A stretch of DNA of 64,000 nt from Halobacteroides halobius DSM 5150 (GTDB taxonomy: Bacteria; Bacillota; Halanaerobiia; Halobacteroidales; Halobacteroidaceae): the NCBI RefSeq assembly GCF_000328625.1, contig NC_019978.1, positions 1,426,001 to 1,490,000 on the forward strand, read 5' to 3'. Below the pieces are notes generated by a model that worked only from the letters and a program-made list of their open reading frames with translations, searched no databases and was not told the origin of the DNA. The translations under genes were made by a program, and so were the position numbers. Of the stretch, positions 9,873-18,468 are shown piece by piece. Each line of letters starts with the position of its first letter. The stretch's first letter is position 1.

Positions 9873-9886
9873 GTTAATCGGTTAAC
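9873..9886. promoter_or_regulatory. Operator in front of the LacI-type regulator
   Basis: GTTAATCGGTTAAC shares GTTAA/TTAAC arms and the central CG with the site at 8763-8776. It lies 12 bp upstream of the regulator ATG, an autoregulation position. Confidence 0.55.
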
Positions 9887-9889
9887 TAG

Positions 9890-10159
9890 CTAATCTAATC
9901 TTTTGATCTTTTTTTCCTTTTTCTCTACTAACACTTGATATAAACCAGCTAACTCAATCCCCTTCTTATTTAATTTTCCTAATAATTTGGTTGTTTTAAC
10001 CTGCTTTTCTAGTTTAATTGCTATTCCACAATCAGCACTAATTTCAGGTAAAACTGGTACCATCATTATTTTATATCCTGCATCTTTTAAAATATCTTCT
10101 GCTGTTAAAGAATGGTGCGTTGAATCAAAAACAATTAATTTATATTCCTCTTCAAACAT
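9890..10159 (-). CDS. DUF3343 protein, putative Se/S carrier
   Basis: An 89-residue protein starting YKLIVFDSTHHSLTAEDIL, with VPVLPEISADCGIAIKLE in the middle. The conserved Cys-Gly of that motif is typical of DUF3343 proteins, which are often encoded beside selD and are proposed to carry selenium or sulfur. Its ATG overlaps the selD stop by one base, so the two are translationally coupled. This supports a role in selenium delivery, but the biochemical activity is inferred from family and context only. Confidence 0.8.
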   Translation of the reverse strand: MFEEEYKLIVFDSTHHSLTAEDILKDAGYKIMMVPVLPEISADCGIAIKLEKQVKTTKLLGKLNKKGIELAGLYQVLVEKKEKKIKRLD

Positions 10160-11211
10160 TAATTTCCCTCATCTCTAACTTTAATTTTTGGCCCTGTTCC
10201 TGTAACTTGGCCAATTAATGTAGCATCATCTAATCCTGCTTGATAAAGATCGCTTAATAAATCAGCAGCATCTTCTTTAGCAACAGATATTAATAAACCT
10301 CCTGAAGTTTGAGGATCAAATAATAAATCCTTTCTTGCTTCATTAATCTTTACCCCAAACTCAACTTGCTTTTGTAAATAATCCTGATTTCTATAAGCTC
10401 CTTCAGGAACTAGGCCTAAAGCAGCATATTCTTTTGCTTGAGCAAATAATGGAACTTGATTAGCATAAATAGTAACTTCCAAGCCACTTCCTGTGGCCAA
10501 CTCCCAAGCATGTCCTAATAAACCAAAGCCTGTAATATCAGTACAAGCATTAACATTATATTTATGCATCAATTCTACAGGCTTATTATTTAAAGTAGCC
10601 ATTGCTTTAACAGCAAGACTATTACCATCAACTTCAGCTATGCCCCCTTTAAAAGCTGTCGTCATAACCCCCATCCCCAAAGGCTTTGTTAAAATTAGTT
10701 GATCACCAACTTGAGCACCAGAATTAGTAATTAAATTATTATGTTCAACTACTCCAGTTACAGCTAATCCATACTTAGGCTCATCATCTTCAATAGTATG
10801 ACCACCAGCTATTATTGCTCCTGCATTAGCTACTTGATCAGCTCCTCCTTGCAAAATTTCTTCTAAGATTTGATTATCTAAACAAGTAGGAAAACCAGCA
10901 ATATTCATAGCTAACAAAGGAGTAGCTCCCATAGCATAAATATCACTTAAAGCATTTGCAGCAGCAATTTGACCAAATAAATAAGGATCATCAACTACTG
11001 GAGTAAAAAAATCAACTGATTGTACTATCACTTGCTCACCTTGAAGTTTATAAGCTACTGCATCATCCGCTTTATCAAATCCAACCAATAAGTTTTCATC
11101 AACTCCAGGAAATTCAACGCGTCGCAAAACTTGCGACAGAGCCTTAGGGCCCATTTTAGCTGCTCAGCCAGATGAACTACTATACTGAGTTAATTTAATT
11201 TCATCAGTCAC
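10159..11211 (-). CDS. selD: Selenide, water dikinase, itself a selenoprotein (in-frame UGA)
   Basis: Makes selenophosphate from selenide and ATP, the selenium donor for selenocysteine and 2-selenouridine. Reading from GTG at 11211 (AGAGGTGATATTA precedes it) gives an N-terminus with SSGUAAKMGP, where U is TGA at 11164-11166. This is exactly where SelD proteins carry the catalytic Cys or Sec, followed by the catalytic Lys. An ATG at 11154 would leave out the catalytic residue and is not the true start. Total 350 residues. FDKADDAVAYKL (Mg-ATP), TGFGLLGHAWE and DPQTSGGLL are family motifs. A stem-loop suited to a bacterial SECIS follows the UGA. It is coupled to the DUF3343 gene. Confidence 0.95.
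11121..11166 (-). promoter_or_regulatory. SECIS-like stem-loop after the selD UGA
   Basis: A 7-bp perfect stem (11131-11137 with 11121-11127) is capped by a GUU loop that begins about 34 nt into the message counted from the UGA. Bacterial SECIS hairpins sit within this distance and begin their loop with GU. Confidence 0.6.
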
Positions 11212-11375
11212 TAATATCACCTCTTTAAATTACTTGTAATTTCTTGATATATAGTTTTATTTAACTGCCCTTATTCTAAAGTATTTGTTAATAAGTTTCT
11301 ATTATGTCTATGATTATCCTTTTTTTATTTAAAATTAGTAGTCATAAGTGACTAAGTTAAAAATATATTAAGCCC

Positions 11376-11702
11376 TTAATCACTCCCTTCCTCTTTTTTT
11401 TCTTCTCGTTTATTAAACGGGCCAAAACTTATATAAAATACAAGAAAGACTAACAACCAAACAAATTGATCACTCACTCCTGTATCTTTTCTTTCTCCTG
11501 GCTTTTCTTGGGGCTCTAAATTACTTTCAGACTGATCCAAATCTTCTGGGAGGGGGAGATCTACTTCTTCTTTAAGTTCTGCAAAAGCTAACCAACTAGC
11601 TATAAAACCTACTCCACTTGAAAAAACACCTAGTCTATCAGATAATGAAATATCTTCTGTCTCTTCTTGAGATAATCTATTTGTTAATAAGTTAAATAAC
11701 AT
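11376..11702 (-). CDS. Small membrane protein of unknown function
   Basis: About 108 residues. I place the start at the ATG at 11702, because AGGAGTGATAATA precedes it; an upstream in-frame ATG at 11720 overlaps that ribosome site. A weakly hydrophobic stretch lies around residues 25-41, an acidic Pro/Glu-rich middle follows, and one clear transmembrane segment (FVWLLVFLVFYISFG) sits near the end with a charged KREEKKEE tail. I do not recognise the family. It is alone between selD and the dipeptidase gene. Confidence 0.6.
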   Translation of the reverse strand: MLFNLLTNRLSQEETEDISLSDRLGVFSSGVGFIASWLAFAELKEEVDLPLPEDLDQSESNLEPQEKPGERKDTGVSDQFVWLLVFLVFYISFGPFNKREEKKEEGSD

Positions 11703-11824
11703 TATTATCACTCCTTTCACTACTAGTATATTAATCTTGCCAACTTTTGTTACTTAATCTCCTTTTCTCTTATAAACTTTACATAAGATGAAGCATTTTA
11801 AGGTGATGAAAGATTCAATAAAAA

Positions 11825-12772
11825 TTATAAAACTTCTTTTATAACTCGCTCTGCATTTTTAAAGAATATTTTTTCTATTTCCTCAGTAGTAAATTGATTC
11901 TTTTTTAAAGTAGTAATCAATTTATCAATCTTAGCAATATTACTGATCTCTAACTCACAGTCGATTCCATCGAAATCAGAACCTAATGCTATAACTTCAC
12001 TACCTCCAACATTTCTAATATGTTTAATATGGCGTACTATATCTTCTACTTTACTTATTTTATTATCTCCTAAGAAACTAGCTGCAAAATTAAGTCCTAT
12101 TACTCCACCTTGTTTGGCAATTATTCTTATCATTTTATCAGTTAAGTTCCTATGATGATCTCTAAGCTCTCTAGCATTAGAATGAGAAGCTATAAATGGC
12201 TGTGAGGATAATTGAGCTACATCATAAAAACCTTGGTCAGATAAATGGGACACATCGATTAACATTCCTAATTTGTTCATTTCTTTAACTACTTGTCTCC
12301 CAAAAGGTGTAAGCCCTTGTTGTCTATACTGTAGTTTACTATTGGAATATCCCAATTGGTTGGGATAATTCCATGTTAGAGTTATTAATCTAACTCCTAA
12401 ACGATAAAAATTTCTTAATCTAGATAGTTGGCCCTCTAAAACTCCCCCCTCTTCTATAGTTAAAAAAGCTGATATCTTATTTTCTTGTTGGTTAGCTTTT
12501 AAATCTTGATAATTTTTTGCTATAGCTACTAGTTCATCATTAGCTTCAACCTCTTGGTAGAACCTATCTAACATACCTAAAGTGTGCTCAAAGGGATTTT
12601 CTCCATAAATAGCTTCTTCTTTATAATCTATAAATAAAGCAAAAAATTGGGCCCAGGAGTTAGCCTGTTGTAATTTCTCTAAGTCAACATGAAATGAATT
12701 TTTCTTTAAACTTGCTGTTTGATTATTACAAATGCGATATATAGTATCACAATGTAAATCTATTAAATTCAT
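11825..12772 (-). CDS. Membrane dipeptidase, peptidase family M19
   Basis: A zinc-dependent dipeptidase related to renal dipeptidase, 315 residues. Metal ligands are visible in order: DLHCDT near residue 5 (HxD), TIEEGG near 123 (bridging Glu), DVSHLS near 190 and ASHSNAR near 210. GSDFDGID near 285 completes the site. There is no signal peptide, so it probably acts in the cytoplasm on dipeptides. A GGAGGG ribosome site precedes the ATG. It is a single-gene unit, divergent from the FAD reductase gene. Confidence 0.92.
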   Translation of the reverse strand: MNLIDLHCDTIYRICNNQTASLKKNSFHVDLEKLQQANSWAQFFALFIDYKEEAIYGENPFEHTLGMLDRFYQEVEANDELVAIAKNYQDLKANQQENKISAFLTIEEGGVLEGQLSRLRNFYRLGVRLITLTWNYPNQLGYSNSKLQYRQQGLTPFGRQVVKEMNKLGMLIDVSHLSDQGFYDVAQLSSQPFIASHSNARELRDHHRNLTDKMIRIIAKQGGVIGLNFAASFLGDNKISKVEDIVRHIKHIRNVGGSEVIALGSDFDGIDCELEISNIAKIDKLITTLKKNQFTTEEIEKIFFKNAERVIKEVL

Positions 12773-12872
12773 AGTATCCCTCCATAATTTATTAATTAAT
12801 AGGCAAGAAATGCTTTTTTATAGAATAGGCTATAATAAAGCTCAATAATAAATTTTAATGGTGGTGGTCTAA

Positions 12873-14006
12873 GTGGTCTTTGATGTTATTGTTGTTGGAG
12901 CTGGACCAGCTGGTGCCTATACTAGTTATAACCTAGCTAAAGAAAATCTAAATGTATTATTAATCGAAGAAGAATCATTACCTCGTTACAAATCTTGTGG
13001 AGGCGCTATTTCTCTTAAAGCCAAAAAATACTTAGCAGATATTGATTTAACTAATATTATTGAAGATAAAATAACTAATATCACATTTGATTATAATCTG
13101 CAACCTGCAATTGAGATTGATTTTTCTAAACCGTTTGTTTATCTAGTAATGAGAGATAAATTTGATAATCTATTAGTTAATAAAGCTAAAGAAGCAGGAG
13201 CTAAAGTAATTAGTAATAGTAAAGTTCTTTCTATTACTAAAAATGATCGACTAGAAGTTACGACAAAAGATAATTTATTTAAAAGTAATTATCTTATTGG
13301 AGCTGATGGGGTAAATAGTTTAATAGCTAAAGAACTAGGACTAAAAACTAATATGAATCATGCTATAGGATTTGAAAAAGAAATAAAAGTCTCTACTCCA
13401 CAATTGGCCAACCAAAGAAGTAGGATAAAGCTAGATTATGGTGCTATTCCTAAAGGATATGGTTGGATTTTTCCTAAACAAGATCATTTGTCTGTAGGTA
13501 TTGCTAGTTATAAACAAGGATTAAACCTTAAAGAAAAATTAACAAACTATTTAAACAAAGAAAAAATATTTATTCAAGAAGAGTTAAATGCTAAAGGACA
13601 CTTATTACCTGTTTGGCAAAGTGAAAAAACTTTAAATACTAACCAGGGATTATTAGTAGGTGATGCTGCTAGATTAGTTGACCCACTATCTGGCGAAGGA
13701 ATCTTCTATGCTTTAAAAAGTGGTCAATTAGCAAGCAAAGCAATCATTGATAACTTAGAAAAAAATAAATCTCTAAATCATTACACAACACTAGTTAACC
13801 AAGAAATTATATTAGAATTTAAAAAAGCTAAGCTATTAAGCCAATTTTTCTTCCTAGCACCAAAACAGATCCACAAATTCTTAACTAGCAATCAATGGCT
13901 ACTAGAAGAATTCCTAAAAGTAATCTACGGCTTAAAAAATTATGATGAATTATACAATTATTTTATCTCAGAAATAAGTTTCTTAAAACATATTACCAAT
14001 AAATAA
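12873..14006 (+). CDS. Geranylgeranyl reductase-family FAD-dependent oxidoreductase
   Basis: A 377-residue flavoprotein. The N-terminal FAD-binding Rossmann motif is DVIVVGAGPAGAYTSYNLA, followed by RYKSCGGAIS, the family motif near the isoalloxazine. The second FAD motif is GLLVGDAARLVDPLSGEGI near residue 260. Family members reduce isoprenoid double bonds or act as oxidoreductases of unknown substrate; the substrate here is open. The start is a GTG with a weak GGTGGTGG ribosome site. It converges with the pseudokinase gene and shares its terminator. Confidence 0.85.
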   Translation: MVFDVIVVGAGPAGAYTSYNLAKENLNVLLIEEESLPRYKSCGGAISLKAKKYLADIDLTNIIEDKITNITFDYNLQPAIEIDFSKPFVYLVMRDKFDNLLVNKAKEAGAKVISNSKVLSITKNDRLEVTTKDNLFKSNYLIGADGVNSLIAKELGLKTNMNHAIGFEKEIKVSTPQLANQRSRIKLDYGAIPKGYGWIFPKQDHLSVGIASYKQGLNLKEKLTNYLNKEKIFIQEELNAKGHLLPVWQSEKTLNTNQGLLVGDAARLVDPLSGEGIFYALKSGQLASKAIIDNLEKNKSLNHYTTLVNQEIILEFKKAKLLSQFFFLAPKQIHKFLTSNQWLLEEFLKVIYGLKNYDELYNYFISEISFLKHITNK

Positions 14007-14008
14007 AA

Positions 14009-14035
14009 CAGAGAGCCATATCTATTGGCCCTCTG
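14009..14035. terminator. Shared terminator between two convergent genes
   Basis: A 9-bp stem with one mismatch (CAGAGAGCC and GGCCCTCTG) overlaps the last codons of the minus-strand gene. On the minus strand it is followed by TTTTATTTATT. Confidence 0.6.
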
Positions 14036-15419
14036 CTTTGTTCTTTCTAGCTTCTACCATAAAATTCTGATTAGTAATACTTCCTCTAATCTTAACTACC
14101 TTCCATTTTTTATTAACCCGCTTTAAGATTAAATAATCCTCCATAGGAATCTCAATTTGATTAGCTTGAGGTCGGTTAAAAATAAATTTATAACTAGCTT
14201 TAAATTTAGGAACTGGCTGCTTACTAATCAATTCAATACTAAGCCCTTCAATAGAGTAAATTACATCTTTTCCTGGTCTTTTAGAACCACCATAAGCCTG
14301 TTTCATCTTTTCAATTACTCTACCCCTGATTACAACTTCCTCCAAATAATCTATTTTTTCTGCATTCGATACTTCCTCTAATAAATTAATATTTTTATTA
14401 TTTAGTGATTTATAAAAGTACTTAACAACTTTTTTAGGAGTTGTATCCCGCTTAAGAATAGGTTGATAACCTCCAGTTGATAATAAAACAGTTAAAATTA
14501 TAATTCCAGCTATCATTCCAATTCCCACTCGCCAATAACGGTATAAAAACCAGAATGATCTTTCTTTTAGACTAAACAATTTCTTTTGTTGTTCTTGTTT
14601 TTCTTGTCTTTCCTTTATTTTTTCTTGAGAAGATATTAATTTATTCTCCTTTTCTAATTTCTCAAGCCTTTGATATACCTCTTTAAAACTTCCTGGTCTC
14701 TTATTCTTATCTTTTTTCAAACATTTAACTACTAAATTATTTAATTCAGTAGAAACTTGAGGATTTAAAAGTTTTGGCTCGATGGGTGATAAATGTTTTA
14801 TTTTAACAGTCAGCTCTCCTTTAGTATCAGTTTGAAAGAAAGTTTGACCAGTTAATAAATAATAATAAAATCCGATGATAGAATAAAGCTGGCTTTCTTT
14901 AGACCATGATCCATTCTTAATAATCTCAGGTGGTTGCAACCATATATTATCAAAAGAAAAGGAAATCTCTGATCTGTACTGAATAATTTTATTAATAATT
15001 ATTGGATCAAGCATAAATATTTTCTGATTAGGCCCAACCATCAAACTCTCTAGTAATAGCCCAGACCATAGATCATCTTTAGCATTAGCAAAAATATTTA
15101 ATATTGTCTTTAGCCAATTATTAGCTAATTTAATAGCCACTCTTTCTTTTTGTAAATAATCCGCTAATGGGATTAGCTCTATATTGGCCCTTAATAAATA
15201 ATATTCTCCATCAATAATCATAGTATCGTGATAAGAAAGATATTGCTGGTGATTAATAGACTTATCTTCCTTTATGATTGCTTTTATATCATCAAGAATG
15301 CTTTTAGCTACTCTACCTTTTGGTTTTTTAGTGGTAAATAATTTTTGGGCATAGTAACTAGTACCTACTTCATCTACAACATGCTTATAATTCTTTCCTT
15401 CTTCTTTAATTTGATACAT
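14022..15419 (-). CDS. Membrane-anchored protein with degenerate Ser/Thr kinase domain
   Basis: 465 residues. The first 260 resemble the C-lobe of a Hanks-type kinase: QPPEI is the APE-like motif, SQLYSIIGFYYYLLTGQTFF resembles the DIYSLG...LTG motif, and CLKKDKNKRP is the subdomain XI motif. I see no HRD loop, and the DFG position reads LDPII, so it is probably a pseudokinase. A charged coiled-coil-prone stretch (255-285) precedes one transmembrane helix near 297-315. A roughly 140-residue external domain follows. It could be a regulatory receptor, but no partner is visible nearby. Domain assignment is by motif reading. Confidence 0.65.
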   Translation of the reverse strand: MYQIKEEGKNYKHVVDEVGTSYYAQKLFTTKKPKGRVAKSILDDIKAIIKEDKSINHQQYLSYHDTMIIDGEYYLLRANIELIPLADYLQKERVAIKLANNWLKTILNIFANAKDDLWSGLLLESLMVGPNQKIFMLDPIIINKIIQYRSEISFSFDNIWLQPPEIIKNGSWSKESQLYSIIGFYYYLLTGQTFFQTDTKGELTVKIKHLSPIEPKLLNPQVSTELNNLVVKCLKKDKNKRPGSFKEVYQRLEKLEKENKLISSQEKIKERQEKQEQQKKLFSLKERSFWFLYRYWRVGIGMIAGIIILTVLLSTGGYQPILKRDTTPKKVVKYFYKSLNNKNINLLEEVSNAEKIDYLEEVVIRGRVIEKMKQAYGGSKRPGKDVIYSIEGLSIELISKQPVPKFKASYKFIFNRPQANQIEIPMEDYLILKRVNKKWKVVKIRGSITNQNFMVEARKNKAEGQ

Positions 15420-15584
15420 TACTTTATACTCACCCCCAACTTATAATTTCTAAGCCCATTTTTACTATATCATACTCCTGCTAAGTTAGCCAATTCATTT
15501 TATTAATTCCGATTAAGGTTTTTAATTCCTTCATATTTTCTGATACAATGTTAATAATAAACTTATAGATAGGAGTATATAATA

Positions 15585-16652
15585 ATGAAATCAATTACTT
15601 ATAAAGAAACTTTAGACTTAAAATCAACAGCTTACATTGACGTTAGATCACCAGGAGAGTTTAATGAAGCAACTATTCCGGGGGCAATTAATTTACCTAT
15701 TTTTGATAATCAAGAACGGGCCCAAGTAGGAACAGTATACACTCAACAATCACCTGCTAAGGCTCGCATACTAGGTATAGAAATTGTAGCACCTAAACTA
15801 CCTGATTTGGTTAAAAAAATTCAAAAGCTATCTAAAAAATACGAGAATCTTATCCTCTTTTGTGCCCGAGGAGGTATGAGAAGTGAAAGTATTGGTCTAG
15901 TAGCTAAAATGGCCGGATTTGAACTTTATAAATTAAAGGGTGGCTATAAAGCTTACCGGCATTTTATCCTAGATCAGCTAGAAGAATACAAACTAGATAG
16001 TAAATTACTAGTTATTCATGGTTATACTGGAGTAGGTAAAACTAAACTGCTCTATCAGCTACAAAATTTAGGTATTCCAATTATTGATCTAGAAGGACTT
16101 GCTAACCACCGTGGTTCAGCTTTTAGTAGTATCGGCTTAGGAGAACCTACAAACCAAAAACAATTTGATTCTTTATTATGGGAAAAATTAAATAAAATTA
16201 ATGGAGTACCAATCATTGCAGTAGAATCAGAGAGTAAAAGAGTTGGAATTTCTGTTATCCCAGACTTTTTTAAAGAAGCTATGGAAGAAGGAATACATAT
16301 TTTAATCGATAGGTCTATTGATAGTAGAATAGATGAAATTTTTAGTGAATACTCCGAAACTTATAATCAAAATAAAAAATCATTTATTAACCGTTCTTTA
16401 GAGTCCATCTCAGCTATTAAGAAGCATCTAGTTAAAAAAATAGGTAAAGCTGGTTACCAACAATTAATTAAAGAATGTAAACAGGGCCAATTTGATGACG
16501 TCATCAAAACATTATTAATTAAATACTATGATCCTCTATATCAACATTCCCTCAATAAATACCAAGATAAATTTACTTTAAAAATAAAACAAGATAACTT
16601 AAATCAAATATCCCAACAGATAACTACATTTATAGATAATTCGATAAATTAA
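15585..16652 (+). CDS. mnmH: tRNA 2-selenouridine synthase
   Basis: Replaces sulfur with selenium at the wobble 2-thiouridine of certain tRNAs using selenophosphate. The 355-residue protein has an N-terminal rhodanese domain (AYIDVRSPGEFNEATIPGAI) with the catalytic Cys93 in LFCARGGMRSES. A P-loop domain follows, with HGYTGVGKTKLL near residue 145 and IDLEGLANHRGSAF after it, the family signature. Together with selD about 4.4 kb away this shows that selenium is used both in protein and in tRNA. An IS is inserted 14 bp after its stop codon. Confidence 0.94.
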   Translation: MKSITYKETLDLKSTAYIDVRSPGEFNEATIPGAINLPIFDNQERAQVGTVYTQQSPAKARILGIEIVAPKLPDLVKKIQKLSKKYENLILFCARGGMRSESIGLVAKMAGFELYKLKGGYKAYRHFILDQLEEYKLDSKLLVIHGYTGVGKTKLLYQLQNLGIPIIDLEGLANHRGSAFSSIGLGEPTNQKQFDSLLWEKLNKINGVPIIAVESESKRVGISVIPDFFKEAMEEGIHILIDRSIDSRIDEIFSEYSETYNQNKKSFINRSLESISAIKKHLVKKIGKAGYQQLIKECKQGQFDDVIKTLLIKYYDPLYQHSLNKYQDKFTLKIKQDNLNQISQQITTFIDNSIN

Positions 16653-16666
16653 TCTTGAACTGAATA

Positions 16667-18032
16667 CTATAAATGAGCAAATTTGAACCCATATTATTCC
16701 AAGTCAAAAAATAAAACAAGACATTCCCAACATTTTGGTGTAGAATAAAGTTACCATACCAAACTCTCACCAGAAAGGATGTTGGAAATGTCTAATAACT
16801 TTATTCTACCTGATAATAAGCTAATTGACAAGTTTTTTGACGAAAATAATTTTAATCTTTATTATTCTAAACCAGCTTTAAAGCATATAAAAGAATTCAT
16901 TCTAGCAGGAATTTCTAAAGGGTTTTCATCTAAAACAACTGATATTGCAGAGTATAGTGAAAATCATAGAACTACAATTGGTCATTTCTTATCTAAAGGA
17001 AACTGGAATGAAGAATTCATTAAAGAAATTATTAAAAACCAAAGTTTAGAGTTTTCATTTGATTATGCAAAGAATAATGATGAACCAATCTTTATTCTTC
17101 ATGATGACACTGTTTCTGAAAAGACTAAGCCTTCGTCACAGGCAAAGTCACCAATTGAGAAAACTGATTTTTGCTACTCTCATTTAACTGGAAGAACTGT
17201 GTTAGGACATCAATTATTAACTACTATGATTCAATCTGGTGAGCATAATTTAGTTTATGACCTTCAACGCTATGATAGAGAAGGCAAAAGTAAAATTGAT
17301 ACTGTTTGTGATATTGCAGAATCTATGCCTACACCACCTACAAATGCTTATGCATTATTTGATTCATGGTATAATTGTCCTAAAATAATTAATGCTTATG
17401 CTAAAAAGGGTTATCATTGCATTGGAGCTCTTAAAAGAAACCGCATTATTTACCCTAAAGGTATTAGAATCGGTATATCTGATTATGCAAAATATATTCA
17501 AAAGAGTGATGTTCACCTTGTGACCGTGAACGGCTCTGAATATTGGGTTCACCGTTATGAGGGAAACCTGAATAATATAGAAAATGCGGTTGTAATTTTA
17601 TCTTGGCCTGTAGATGCTTTTAAGAATTCTAAGGCTTTAAGAGCATTCCTCTGCACTAATGTTTCTTTAGATGAAAAAACTATTTTAGAATACTATTCTA
17701 AACGCTGGTCTATTGAAGTATATTTTAGACAATCTAAAAGGATATTAGGTCTTGATAAATATCAAGTCAGATCTATCAAAGCCATAGATAGAATCTGGGT
17801 ATTACAAAATTTAGTTTATTTATTTTGTACCATTGGTTTAGATAAACCAATGAAATTTGGCAGAGGTGTTCTAGAAGCCAGAAAGCACAGTAAAAGAGAA
17901 TATATAGAATGGATTTATGAATGTGCTCAAACTGGCATACCATTAAATACCACTTTAGAGTTATTAAATGTTGCATAGAAAAACTATATCAAGTTGCTTC
18001 CATAAATTGGAACGGTTTTTGCTCATTTATAG
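16667..18032 (+). mobile_element. Insertion sequence, 1366 bp, IS4-like, with target duplication
   Basis: Terminal inverted repeats CTATAAATGAGCAAA (16667-16681) and its reverse complement (18018-18032) bound a single transposase gene. The 7 bp CTGAATA directly precede the left end (16660-16666) and follow the right end (18033-18039), a target-site duplication. Intact ends and an open transposase frame suggest a recent, possibly active copy. The IS4/IS701-like assignment rests on the transposase. Confidence 0.9.
16788..17978 (+). CDS. DDE transposase, IS4-like superfamily
   Basis: About 396 residues from the ATG at 16788, which AAGGATG precedes; an ATG at 16779 is also in frame but lies inside that ribosome site. 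The catalytic triad can be read as Asp in FILHDDTVS, Asp in YALFDSWYNC and Glu in RWSIEVYFRQSKRILGLD (a YREK-like motif). The start codon lies inside one arm of an inverted repeat (16720-16733 and 16779-16792) that would fold only in transcripts entering from outside. The precise IS family needs a database match. Confidence 0.9.
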   Translation: MSNNFILPDNKLIDKFFDENNFNLYYSKPALKHIKEFILAGISKGFSSKTTDIAEYSENHRTTIGHFLSKGNWNEEFIKEIIKNQSLEFSFDYAKNNDEPIFILHDDTVSEKTKPSSQAKSPIEKTDFCYSHLTGRTVLGHQLLTTMIQSGEHNLVYDLQRYDREGKSKIDTVCDIAESMPTPPTNAYALFDSWYNCPKIINAYAKKGYHCIGALKRNRIIYPKGIRIGISDYAKYIQKSDVHLVTVNGSEYWVHRYEGNLNNIENAVVILSWPVDAFKNSKALRAFLCTNVSLDEKTILEYYSKRWSIEVYFRQSKRILGLDKYQVRSIKAIDRIWVLQNLVYLFCTIGLDKPMKFGRGVLEARKHSKREYIEWIYECAQTGIPLNTTLELLNVA

Positions 18033-18067
18033 CTGAATAATTCTTTTCAATCTAACTTATACTAAAA

Positions 18068-18325
18068 ATGAACTCTAAGGAGGGATTAATTATTAAAAAC
18101 AAAATTAGAGAAGGACTTATTCCTACTGTATTAGGTACTGTAGTTACTACACTAGGAATTAACCTTCGTTCTAAAAGTTCTTCATTAGGTTGGGGGATAG
18201 CTGGCTTTGGTTTAGCACATCTACTATTAGGTGCTATTGACTTAACTCAGCATAAAGCTCCACAAGATGAATTATTTAAAATGAGTGAGAGGCAAGAAAG
18301 AAGAGAAAGACAACCTCAACAATAG
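18068..18325 (+). CDS. Small two-helix membrane protein, unknown function
   Basis: 85 residues if it begins at the ATG at 18068, with hydrophobic segments LIPTVLGTVVTTLGINL and WGIAGFGLAHLLLGAIDL and a charged tail (SERQERRERQPQQ). The start is odd. A perfect AAGGAGG ribosome site lies inside this frame after the ATG, and the only codons at proper distance are ATT, so initiation at ATT (18089 or 18092) is possible. The insertion sequence lies 36 bp upstream and may have separated the gene from its original promoter. I do not recognise the family. Confidence 0.55.
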   Translation: MNSKEGLIIKNKIREGLIPTVLGTVVTTLGINLRSKSSSLGWGIAGFGLAHLLLGAIDLTQHKAPQDELFKMSERQERRERQPQQ

Positions 18326-18336
18326 ATTAGAGTTCA

Positions 18337-18374
18337 TAATAAACAAGAATCCCACTTCCTGGATTCCTGTTTAT
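18337..18374 (+). terminator. Hairpin after the small membrane protein gene
   Basis: A 15-bp stem with one mismatch (18337-18351 and 18360-18374) follows the stop codon. There is no clear T-run, so it is a weak terminator call. Confidence 0.45.
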
Positions 18375-18431
18375 TACTTTCACCCTGATAGGCCAACATT
18401 GGCCATACACCTCTTTGACTTTTCTTACTCC

Positions 18432-18467
18432 TTTAATAGGGGAAACAATTTAGTTTCCCCTATTAAA
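18432..18467. terminator. Hairpin between convergent units, after ssb
   Basis: A perfect 15-bp inverted repeat, TTTAATAGGGGAAAC and its complement, with a 6-nt loop. It abuts the ssb stop codon. AT-rich stem ends stand in for a T-run in both directions. Confidence 0.6.
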
Positions 18468-18468
18468 A

